A stretch of 64,000 nt of DNA. It comes from Aurantibrevibacter litoralis. Its GTDB lineage: Bacteria > Bacteroidota > Bacteroidia > Flavobacteriales > Flavobacteriaceae. The notes under the pieces are model-generated. The model did not search any database. It was not told where the DNA came from and was given only the letters and a program-made list of their open reading frames with translations. Location: NCBI RefSeq assembly GCF_034651555.1, contig NZ_JAYEEQ010000004.1:124001-188000 (forward strand), in the 5' to 3' direction. The position numbers were made by a program, and so were the translations under genes. This document shows, in pieces, positions 9,501 through 16,822 of this stretch. Numbering within the stretch: position 1 is the first letter of the stretch; every line of letters starts with the position of its first letter.

Positions 9501-10311
9501 CCCCAATTTTAGTGTTAATTTCTTTGGATTTGGCAATGAAACAGAAAATTTTGACGATGATCTTGGACTCGATTTTAACCGAGTGCGCATACAAACCTGG
9601 CAATTAACACCTTCCTTGGTTTGGCGCGGACAAATGGGCGGAAAGCTTAGGCTGGGTTTTGTAGCCGAAACTATTGAGGTAGAAGAAACCGAAGATCGGT
9701 TTATTAATACGTTTTATTTAGAAAATGGCGCAGATAGCAGAAAGAGCTTTTTAGGTAGCGAAGTGGCCTATTCCTTTGCCAATGCCGACAGCAAAGCCTT
9801 CCCAACCAAAGGAATGTCGGCCTCCTTGTTGTTGGGCTATAAGGCGCTAATAGGAGAAGGCGAACAAAGTTTTGGGTATGTAGTACCCAGCTTTTCCATA
9901 GATTATAAATTGGCGCCGGATGGCCGATTGGTGCTTGCCTCCAAGTGGAAAGGACATATCAACATTGGCGATGGTTTCGAATTTTACCAAGGTGCCAGTA
10001 TTGGTGGGTTCGATGGCTTGCGCGGATTTCGAAATCAACGCTTTACCGGAAAAAGATCGTACTATCAGAATACCGACATCCGCTATAGTTTGCGAAGAAT
10101 GCGTACAGAAATAGTACCGGTTACGCTGGGTCTTTACGGCGGTTTCGACTATGGGCGGGTTTGGCAACCTAATTTGGAATCTAAGATTTGGCATACCTCC
10201 TATGGAGGCGGATTTTTTGTGAATGGTGCAGATTTGCTTTCGGCTAACTTCGGATTATTTGGCAGTGATGATGGGTTGCGATTTTTCTTTGGCTTGGGCT
10301 TTGGATTTTAG
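6592..10311 (+). CDS. Outer-membrane lipoprotein: metallophosphoesterase, kinase-like fold and Omp85-type barrel
   Basis: A 1239-residue protein. The signal peptide ends in a lipobox (LFLGC, Cys19). Residues about 44-390 form a calcineurin-like phosphoesterase: D50 in IGDAGLS, GDN 83-85, GNHD 127-130, HHP 226-228 and GHEH 302-305. Residues about 435-720 resemble a HipA/FAM20/CotH-type kinase fold. They show a Gly-rich loop (GGG 448-450) between strands, the strand YVMRAVRK (466-473), then GDWDRH (610-615) and the downstream acidic pair D640/D642 in PRDRDQ. The C-terminal 340 residues are beta-barrel-like, with the Omp85 RGF motif in GLRGFR (1142-1147) and a terminal Phe as expected for Bam-dependent insertion. 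The phosphoesterase and barrel are seen directly. The kinase assignment is inference from motif order. The gene stands alone. Confidence 0.8.
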   Translation: MSQKQYYLVILISFLFLGCATYHSKMATPMPPQTNSRSSEPLHTFYLIGDAGLSPMDSINEALQIFRKKLEDADSNSTALFLGDNIYPAGLPDKKDAPKEYALAKNHLDAQLKTLEGFKGKPIFIPGNHDWYANGLKGLERQQEYLQKRLGKKNTFLPEDGCPITVLDINDDIAVIFLDTEWYLTNWDKHPTMNDECDIKSREKFMLELEDKIKDNRDKTTLIAMHHPMFSYGNHGGEFSLKQQLYPGHNTVPLPILGSIINVLRETTGASRTDLNNVRYRELKNRLVTLAQYSERVILVSGHEHTLQYIVENNTPQIVSGAGAKKGPVRLLNGSRFASGQMGYAVLEIYADGASDIVFYGVGEDGNEQLLFRDEVLPATKKTIVQAYPNTFPKAVKATIYTPNEIDKSGFHTYFWGDRYRKYYGMEVEAPTVDLDTLFGGLVPLHKGGGNQSKSLRLGHKSGKEYVMRAVRKSAERYLQAVAFKEQYIIGDFKNTYTEGLLLDFYTGAHPYGLLTIPKLSAALGIYHTNPKLYYIPKQKALKEFNAEFGDELYYLEEQVSDGHGTLASFGYMEEIKNTDKVLENIREDEKYRIDQRAYLRARLFDMALGDWDRHVDQWRWGEYEDKESGTIIYKPIPRDRDQVYSRWGDGAFMNLATRISPPLRIFEGFHEEIRNVKGYNSSPLTYALDLIALSETTRSEWLDEANFIKEKLTMQVIDDAFEALPAEVNDTTAHELKQILWARKKSIAKTALTYFKILNKYAIVTGTDKDDWFQINPISKNEIEVVGYRIIKGIKDTEFFRKTYTSKETKEIWVYGLDDTDHFEMQKANRTGIKIRLIGGQNNDTYDLPVGHKTVVYDYKTKKNTFVNTEGARVVLTDDYETNTYRPLQIRSSNNQVVPAIGFNPDDGVRLGLTNTYTFNGFRQNPFTQQHTFSALFYFATNGIDLTYKGEFANLSENLNLEIGARFTSPNFSVNFFGFGNETENFDDDLGLDFNRVRIQTWQLTPSLVWRGQMGGKLRLGFVAETIEVEETEDRFINTFYLENGADSRKSFLGSEVAYSFANADSKAFPTKGMSASLLLGYKALIGEGEQSFGYVVPSFSIDYKLAPDGRLVLASKWKGHINIGDGFEFYQGASIGGFDGLRGFRNQRFTGKRSYYQNTDIRYSLRRMRTEIVPVTLGLYGGFDYGRVWQPNLESKIWHTSYGGGFFVNGADLLSANFGLFGSDDGLRFFFGLGFGF

Positions 10312-10333
10312 TACCCATAGTACCTAAAATACA

Positions 10334-11191
10334 TTATTTTTTAAGCGTATACGTATATAAATTACCGCCATGAGGCCCTATGCGTTCATCGGAAAGTAGC
10401 AAGGTAGAATCATTTAAAAACCGTATCGCCTCTAATTGGCTTGCAGTTTGTAAGTCTATTGTGCGCTGTGTTCCGGTATTAAAATCAGCTTCGTTAAAAT
10501 CGGTATATACCCAAAGTATCCCGTTTCCCAGTAGCACTACGGTTTTTTCATCCGGAGATATGTCTGCCCCGGTAACCTTACACCTATTTTCATCGAGACA
10601 AGTAGTTATTTTTCCTATGCGTTTTGCTTTGTGATTTCCTATAGCGGCTGGTATTTTGTACACAAAAGCCTCACCGGTAAAGGGTTTTGATCTATTTTTG
10701 GTAATAAGAAACAGGTGATCTTTATGGTGAAAAAGAGCTTCTGCATCATAGCGTAAATGTTTCTTTTTGGGTGGAAATTTTTTCTGTTCCGGATACCAAA
10801 ATTCAATTTTTTCGGCTGCTATTTTAGCTCCTTTTTCATGCGTTGGATTACCTACTTTGTAAATAACGAGATCTTTGCGCGAATTGTTATTATTGCCGGT
10901 ATCTGCAATATATAAATTACCTTCCTTATCTTGAGCAAGATCTTCCCAATCTTTGTTAGTAGCACCTTTAACCAATAGCGTCCTAAGAATGTTGCCCTGA
11001 AAGTCTACCTGGTACATTTCGGGCTTGTTGCCACTATCTTCAATAAGCCAGACCGTGTTATCTCCGTAGGCAGCCATCCCCGAATTTTCTTTAAGCATGG
11101 AAGGTAGGTCTGCTACTATTTGCAACTGCCCGTAATTAGAACACGAACACAATAGAATAACACTACTCAGAAGGATGGAAAATTTATTCAT
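10334..11191 (-). CDS. Beta-propeller lipoprotein
   Basis: A 285-residue secreted lipoprotein. The signal peptide ends at LLCSC (Cys17). The mature part consists of repeating short strands in a propeller pattern, such as TVWLIEDSG, NLYIADTGNN and HLFLITKNR, with Asp/Asn-rich turns like those of SdiA-regulated, phytase-like or NHL-type propellers. No catalytic residues can be named with confidence. It is the last of three closely spaced minus-strand genes: 1 base separates it from the GyrI-like gene, which lies 8 bases from the haloperoxidase, so the three are probably co-transcribed. A role in binding or turning over an extracellular ligand is possible but unproven. Confidence 0.7.
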   Translation of the reverse strand: MNKFSILLSSVILLCSCSNYGQLQIVADLPSMLKENSGMAAYGDNTVWLIEDSGNKPEMYQVDFQGNILRTLLVKGATNKDWEDLAQDKEGNLYIADTGNNNNSRKDLVIYKVGNPTHEKGAKIAAEKIEFWYPEQKKFPPKKKHLRYDAEALFHHKDHLFLITKNRSKPFTGEAFVYKIPAAIGNHKAKRIGKITTCLDENRCKVTGADISPDEKTVVLLGNGILWVYTDFNEADFNTGTQRTIDLQTASQLEAIRFLNDSTLLLSDERIGPHGGNLYTYTLKK

Positions 11192-11192
11192 C

Positions 11193-12086
11193 TTAGGGTT
11201 TTAGAGGTAAGAAAATCTCGGCTTTCCAGTTGAGCTCATCACCGCCATAATTCGGATTGTTGTAAAATATTTCAACAGGAGCGTTTTCAACCTCATACCC
11301 CTTTTCTTTGGCATAATCAAGTAAGGCATACCAAGCTCTGTCAGATGTAACGTAATTTCCGTTATAGATTGCCTTTAAAGCTTTTCGGCCTTTAAGATTT
11401 TTATATTTAATTTCGGGGTGATATGGCAGGCTGTCTCCTTTTAGAATAGGAAAACAGAAATCGAAAATGATACTATCGTTTTCCATATCCCATCGAGTCA
11501 CTTCTATCCTTGGCGGACCATTGGGTTCAATATTGTTATTTGCTACAATCTGATTTAAGAGCGGATAGTCATGCATCATTTTTTTTGCCTTTTCTATCTG
11601 TAATCCTTTTTGAGATACATAAACGCAAAACGTGGGACTCAGCATGTCCTCACCAACGATGGTCACCTTAAAATTATCCAAATGTCCTTTTAACTTTTTA
11701 TGAAAATCATACAAAGTGTTTTTTGTGCGCTTTTCAAAAACAGGTTCAGAGAACGGAAGAAAAATACGATTATAAAGGGAGTTGTCAATATCTTTTACGA
11801 AGATATTTACTCGGGTGAGGGAGTCGTTTAGTCGTTTTATTTCCCATTTATAGCGGTGTATGGAGTCGTTAAAATTAAATTGCTGGGTTATGTTATTTTT
11901 ATTTTTTGGGTCGATAAACTTTGCGTTTTCCAAATCGGCACCCCATTGTTTAATACTTTGTTCTATGGTTCCCGGACTAGCTATTACAGAAAATCCGACC
12001 AAATAATCATAAGGTTTTAAAAATAAATACCAAATAAGGCTTATTGCTACTACTACCAACAGGCTATACAGCACAATTTTTTTCAT
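11193..12086 (-). CDS. Membrane-anchored GyrI-like (effector-binding) protein
   Basis: A 297-residue protein with one N-terminal membrane helix at about 5-25 (LYSLLVVVAISLIWYLFL). The middle segment (about 30-150) resembles a polyketide-cyclase/START-like fold, beginning with a small residue-rich VIASPGTIEQSIKQW strand-helix. The C-terminal 120 residues resemble the GyrI/AraC effector-binding domain, ending in VEIFYNNPNYGGDELNWKAE and a final EIFLPL strand. Such domains bind small hydrophobic molecules. Here there is no DNA-binding domain, and the protein would face the periplasm or membrane surface. It sits between the haloperoxidase and the propeller lipoprotein. Confidence 0.65.
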   Translation of the reverse strand: MKKIVLYSLLVVVAISLIWYLFLKPYDYLVGFSVIASPGTIEQSIKQWGADLENAKFIDPKNKNNITQQFNFNDSIHRYKWEIKRLNDSLTRVNIFVKDIDNSLYNRIFLPFSEPVFEKRTKNTLYDFHKKLKGHLDNFKVTIVGEDMLSPTFCVYVSQKGLQIEKAKKMMHDYPLLNQIVANNNIEPNGPPRIEVTRWDMENDSIIFDFCFPILKGDSLPYHPEIKYKNLKGRKALKAIYNGNYVTSDRAWYALLDYAKEKGYEVENAPVEIFYNNPNYGGDELNWKAEIFLPLKP

Positions 12087-12094
12087 ACGTTTTA

Positions 12095-13444
12095 CTAATT
12101 GGAGACTAGATTCGTGTTCTTTTCCATTTGTAATTTGCTAACCACAAAATCGCCCAAATCTCGCCCTTGTTTTACGCCTACCTCTACTGCGGCGCGGTAG
12201 TGAATGCCACCATACATTCTACTGATGGCTGCTTCGTCGGCCGCCTCTTTAAAAGAAGCAAAGGAACGAATGGGCAGTCCGTAAGGAATTTCAGTATCGT
12301 CATCAAAGGCGAAATTATCGCCAAAAATACTGGTTAATGCGGTTGATGCCGCACCGGATACCACGCTATGACCGCTGGTGTACTCCGGAAATGGAGGTGT
12401 TTGCAGCACAGGTTGCCAGTTGTCATCTATATGCTGGTTTATTAGTGTTTCGGGCCGTATGAGGTTGCTCCGATATTTTTCATCCCAGCAGCTTATAAAA
12501 GCATCCGCAATAGCGATGGCTGTTTTTGTTTGGGCATAGATCGTTCGATCAAAATCAGCATTGGTTTTTATACAGGCTATTTTTGAAATTCCCATCCAAT
12601 GTGCGCCCGGTGTAATTTTTTTAGTAGCAAACATTAAATGCCCCCTATTTACTGACACATAGGGGTTACAGTCCCAGAATTGTGCAATTGCAATTTCTTC
12701 GGAGTCATCACCTTTTTGGGTAATTTCCATACTTATGTCATATACTTCTTGAATTTCTTTATAAAATACAGAACCCTTTTCCATAGAAAACGGTGGTGGT
12801 GGTTCGGGTTTAAATTGTGCCGCAGAATCGAGCAAAAAAGGTCTAATTTTATTCCAATGCGGTTCAATACCGTCCATATAAGCCGGTGGCGTGGGTTGCC
12901 ATCGGGAGGGGTTGTCCGAATCTACTGTAAATTTTGGCATCGTCCTTGTTTGCTTGTAGTTATCCTTATCCATCCATTCCCCAATGTGGGCTGCTACTTG
13001 AAGGCCATAATCCTTGGAAACTGCAAAAAGCTTTGGGTTTTTAGGTTCCCAAACCCCGTACAAACTATCTCGAAACGTTTCCAACCGTTGTTCTGAAAAG
13101 ATCAACTGCTTGCTCAACTCCATATGCGCCACCAGTGCTGCTAAAGGATAGTTTATTTGGGTTCCGGCAGCAGGTTTCGGAATGGGTGAAAGCCCTGATA
13201 CTTGACCTTCTAGAGACGCATATGCTTCGTTTTCTAAAGCTACAATTTCGTATGCAGCGATATTGGGATATACATAGACCCTACTTGCCACAGGGGGCGA
13301 AAAGATATCATGAATCATGATTTCGGTAACCTTGTCTACCGCAGTATGGTATTGTGCCGGGGTAATGTCTATGGCCTCGTTTCGTTCTGGTGCTCTGCAG
13401 GAAGCGAGTACTGCGATTGCGATGATGATACAATAATTTTTCAT
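12095..13444 (-). CDS. Vanadium-dependent haloperoxidase / PAP2-type lipoprotein
   Basis: A 449-residue secreted lipoprotein (lipobox ending at Cys16, AVLASC). The vanadate-binding pocket of the haloperoxidase/PAP2 superfamily is intact: K323 and R330 in EKYRSNLIRPE, S357-G358-H359 in EYTSGHS, and R409 with H415 in SRMYGGIHY. The K-to-R spacing of 7 and R-to-H spacing of 6 equal those of fungal vanadium chloroperoxidase. It could oxidise halide with peroxide, or act as an acid phosphatase, since both activities use the same pocket. Lipoprotein export places it in the cell envelope. Two ASPIC/FG-GAP lipoproteins lie immediately upstream on the same strand, suggesting a shared envelope function. 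Confidence 0.8.
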   Translation of the reverse strand: MKNYCIIIAIAVLASCRAPERNEAIDITPAQYHTAVDKVTEIMIHDIFSPPVASRVYVYPNIAAYEIVALENEAYASLEGQVSGLSPIPKPAAGTQINYPLAALVAHMELSKQLIFSEQRLETFRDSLYGVWEPKNPKLFAVSKDYGLQVAAHIGEWMDKDNYKQTRTMPKFTVDSDNPSRWQPTPPAYMDGIEPHWNKIRPFLLDSAAQFKPEPPPPFSMEKGSVFYKEIQEVYDISMEITQKGDDSEEIAIAQFWDCNPYVSVNRGHLMFATKKITPGAHWMGISKIACIKTNADFDRTIYAQTKTAIAIADAFISCWDEKYRSNLIRPETLINQHIDDNWQPVLQTPPFPEYTSGHSVVSGAASTALTSIFGDNFAFDDDTEIPYGLPIRSFASFKEAADEAAISRMYGGIHYRAAVEVGVKQGRDLGDFVVSKLQMEKNTNLVSN

Positions 13445-13474
13445 GTGTTTCTATTTATTTTATTAAATCGGTGA

Positions 13475-13495
13475 TGCTTCGACTGCGCTCAGCAC
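13475..13495. repeat. Short intergenic repeat (TGCTTCGACTGCGCTCAGCA type)
   Basis: In the 126-base gap between the haloperoxidase and the FG-GAP gene lies a GC-richer stretch that can fold with TGCT pairing to AGCA. This text resembles a small interspersed repeat often met between genes in Bacteroidetes, as I recall it. Only one copy was seen in this window. Confidence 0.35.
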
Positions 13496-13570
13496 AGGAA
13501 TAGAACTCGCCAAAAATCATTCTCTTGAGTGTTACCCCTTTTAGCACGGCTTGTTTCATGACACTTTACT

Positions 13571-16500
13571 TTAGTGTTCTAAGAGGTATACCTGTACTTT
13601 GTCGTTGTTGACGGTTACCAACAGGTAATTTGTGTTATTTAAGGTAATCATATTTAAATGACGGACCGACTTATGTGCTAATTCCAGCCCAATTTTATGC
13701 CCTAAAATTACGGAATTCTGATCTTTTACTAGTGCACCCGGAAAAGAATCGAACCTGCCATGGAGTGGTTTCACCCCAAAATAGTTTCCGGCCGCCAGTA
13801 CGTCTTCTTTGCCATCTCCATCAAAATCATATTTCACAAAAGCCGTTATGGGCGACACTTGTAATTCGGGCTGAAAGGGCACAAAAGTGAATTTTCCATC
13901 TTCATTTTTTAAAAAGCCCGATCGTATTTCGTTGACGGTAAATAAAGTAGCCTGATCCAATTGTTTTTTGTTGAAAATTTCCTCTACGACTTTTCCAGCA
14001 AAGCTTTTATGAGTGTTAAATTTCTTTTTTAACCATTGCATTTGCCCAGAAAGATTTTCAAAATCTTCTAAAGGATAGTAGCCTCCTTTTTTATGTATAG
14101 CCACCACGGTTTCCGAGTTACCGTTTCCATCGAAGTCCGAATAATACATTTTTAAGGGGGTTTTTTCCGAAGCCCTAAATTTTGAGTTTGTCCCCCAGTT
14201 GCCAAGAAGAAGATCCATATCGCCATCCTGATCTATATCGAAAGTAATGATACGTTGCCAAAGTCCATTTAGCGGTTGTCGTAAAACATTGGTCAGAACA
14301 AGCTTGCCATTATTATTCTTAAAAAATTTTGGCGACATCCATTCTCCAACAACAATTAAATCCTTAACCCCATCGCCATCAAAATCTTCCCAAACCGCAT
14401 CGGTTACCATACCCAACTTTTTAAAATCGGAATTTTCTACAATAGAAAAATGCCCTTGATTATTTTCTAAAAGAAAGGATTCAGGTAGTTTACCATAATC
14501 ACCGGACACCATTTGATTGCCTACAAAAACATCCACAAAGCCGTCTCCGTTAAAATCAAAAGGTGCTAAAACCGAAGCGTTTTCAAAATATTCAGGAAAC
14601 TCTGAAGCAACAAAAATACCATCTTTTTGCAGAAAGTAGCTGTCCTTTAAAGGATCCATGCGACCATAAAAATCGGCACCACCCGTTCCTATAAGGATAT
14701 CATTTTGACCATTTAGGTCAAAGTCCCCTATAAGTGCAATAACGTCTTCAGTAATAGCGTTTTTTTCTATTTCGGGCATTGGAAATGCCTCAAAGACGGA
14801 GTCCTTTTGAACATAAACCTTAGCGGGAATAAATTTAGATCCTCCAAAGAAAACATCAACTTTTTCATCATTATTGAGGTCGCCAAGAGCGGTAGCAGGG
14901 CCACGATCTGAGAATTGGAAGGGAATCAGCGGCTGCCGATTAAAATCTACATAGCCGTCTTCAACATGGCTATAATCAATTCCAAGAGTATGATTTACTT
15001 TTGAAAAAAGTTTTTTAGTGGTAGTAGAAAGCGTAGTATAGTTAAAAGGCGCGACGTTTTCGGGCGACAGCGTAAGCGTTTGGTTTACGGCTACATTCCG
15101 AATAACCTGAAAGGAACGATCTGGCCATACAATTTTGATAGAATCTACCTCGCTTTCTGTGCCATAACCAAAATGAATTATTGGTTCTGAGGATGCCTGA
15201 AAACCTCTTGTGGTATATAATTCTTTGTATTGCAATATACCCTTATGATAAGAAAATACTTTGGTTCCAATTCCAAAAGTATTTTTACCTGCTAGGGAAA
15301 ATTTAAGTTTTAGATAATTGGCTTGTTTGTTCGTTACATTTTTGTACACGGTCGCAGTATGGTTCACATTGTTTGTAACAATATCCAAATCACCATCGCC
15401 ATCCAAATCTCCCATTGCGGTGGCTCCCGAAGAATTTATGTCTAAGGAAGCCCATGTTCCGGTTTGGTTGTGAAACGCAAGGTTTCCTATTCCTTGAAAA
15501 AATTGATTAGAGGTGTTTCCCCGAGGCATTAGATCTAATGCCTGCTGATCCATAAGCTTGGTGTTATTTATTTTCTTTTGAATTTGTTCGTTAGAAACAA
15601 AGTTGATAAAATCAAGGTCGTTGGGTCTCTTTGGGATACCACTGGAAATGAAAATATCCTGTTCTCCATCTTGATTGTAATCCCCAAAGAGCGCACTCCA
15701 ACTCCAATCTGTTGCAGCTACGCCGCTCAATAAGGCAGTTTCTAGATAAGGGGAATTTTGCTGATTAATATTGAGCATATTCCGGGTGTATTGGTAGTAG
15801 TAGCCAAATCTTTCCGTTCTCAGTTTTTGAATTTGAATACTCTCGTCGCCTTGAGAGGCTTTTAAAACGTTTTCATCTTCCGGTAGCATATCTAAAGAGA
15901 GTAAATCTGGCCACCCGTCATGGTTAATATCGGCCACATCATTTCCCATAGAAAACTTTGATGTATGGCCAAAGTATTGGCGCAAACTTTCTGTAAAGGT
16001 GCCATTACCGTTATTAAGATAATAAAAATCATCTTCATGAAAATCATTGCCTACATAAATATCAGGCCAGCCATCCATATTAAAATCAGCAACCGCAATA
16101 CCCAAACCATACCCATTTACTCCGCCAAAAATTCCAGCCTCCTCACTTACATCTATAAACTTACCGTTGTCGTTGCGTAAGAGCTTGTCTCCCGTTTGAT
16201 AATTTCTTTTAAGTCGTTGATCAACTGTGCCATAAGAATCTTGCGTATGCACCGCATGATTAAGTAGGTAAATATCCAAATCGCCATCGCCATCATAGTC
16301 AAAAAAAGCGGCAGAGGAACTAAATGAATCATAGTCAAGTTCGTATTTTCCCGCACTTTCTGTAAAAGTAGTATCCCCGTTATTTATATATAGTTCATTA
16401 TGCCCATTAAATCCATTAATACCTACTACAGCACAAACATAAATATCTAAAAAACCATCCCCATTAACATCTCCCATGATCGCACCAGTGTTCCAACTAC

Positions 16501-16822
16501 TGTTTCCCGTTACTCCTGCACTTTCAGAAATATCTTCAAACTGAAGGTTTCCTTTATTTAAGTAAAGCTTATTTTTTACTTGGTTTCCTGAGAGAAAAAT
16601 ATCGGGCAAACCATCATTATTAATATCTCCAATGGCAACACCTCCTCCATTGTAAAAATAGAGATAATCTAAAATGTTCAGGTTTTCTGTATCGCTTAGT
16701 TTATTTATAAATGTAATTCCTGTTTCTTTCGGAGTAGGATTTACAAATAGCCTACCCTCTTTTTTGCCACAACTGGCACAAATTAGTAGAAGCCATGCCG
16801 AAAAAAGTATAGATTTATTCAT
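13571..16822 (-). CDS. FG-GAP/VCBS repeat lipoprotein with ASPIC-UnbV domain (first copy)
   Basis: A 1083-residue exported lipoprotein (signal ending ICASC, Cys18). It is built of many FG-GAP/VCBS blades with Ca-binding loops of the form DxNxDGxxD, for example GDINNDGLPDIFLSGN. The blades fall in two sets separated at roughly residues 500-580 by an ASPIC/UnbV domain. That domain shows NYLKLKF, GIGTKVFSYHKG, TTRGFQASSEP, HFGYG and VDSIKIVWPD. FG-GAP proteins form seven-bladed propellers that bind extracellular ligands. The ATG at 16820-16822 overlaps the end of the upstream paralogue by 8 bases, so the two are translationally coupled. A 126-base gap separates it from the haloperoxidase gene downstream. 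The ligand cannot be read from the sequence. Confidence 0.85.
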   Translation of the reverse strand: MNKSILFSAWLLLICASCGKKEGRLFVNPTPKETGITFINKLSDTENLNILDYLYFYNGGGVAIGDINNDGLPDIFLSGNQVKNKLYLNKGNLQFEDISESAGVTGNSSWNTGAIMGDVNGDGFLDIYVCAVVGINGFNGHNELYINNGDTTFTESAGKYELDYDSFSSSAAFFDYDGDGDLDIYLLNHAVHTQDSYGTVDQRLKRNYQTGDKLLRNDNGKFIDVSEEAGIFGGVNGYGLGIAVADFNMDGWPDIYVGNDFHEDDFYYLNNGNGTFTESLRQYFGHTSKFSMGNDVADINHDGWPDLLSLDMLPEDENVLKASQGDESIQIQKLRTERFGYYYQYTRNMLNINQQNSPYLETALLSGVAATDWSWSALFGDYNQDGEQDIFISSGIPKRPNDLDFINFVSNEQIQKKINNTKLMDQQALDLMPRGNTSNQFFQGIGNLAFHNQTGTWASLDINSSGATAMGDLDGDGDLDIVTNNVNHTATVYKNVTNKQANYLKLKFSLAGKNTFGIGTKVFSYHKGILQYKELYTTRGFQASSEPIIHFGYGTESEVDSIKIVWPDRSFQVIRNVAVNQTLTLSPENVAPFNYTTLSTTTKKLFSKVNHTLGIDYSHVEDGYVDFNRQPLIPFQFSDRGPATALGDLNNDEKVDVFFGGSKFIPAKVYVQKDSVFEAFPMPEIEKNAITEDVIALIGDFDLNGQNDILIGTGGADFYGRMDPLKDSYFLQKDGIFVASEFPEYFENASVLAPFDFNGDGFVDVFVGNQMVSGDYGKLPESFLLENNQGHFSIVENSDFKKLGMVTDAVWEDFDGDGVKDLIVVGEWMSPKFFKNNNGKLVLTNVLRQPLNGLWQRIITFDIDQDGDMDLLLGNWGTNSKFRASEKTPLKMYYSDFDGNGNSETVVAIHKKGGYYPLEDFENLSGQMQWLKKKFNTHKSFAGKVVEEIFNKKQLDQATLFTVNEIRSGFLKNEDGKFTFVPFQPELQVSPITAFVKYDFDGDGKEDVLAAGNYFGVKPLHGRFDSFPGALVKDQNSVILGHKIGLELAHKSVRHLNMITLNNTNYLLVTVNNDKVQVYLLEH

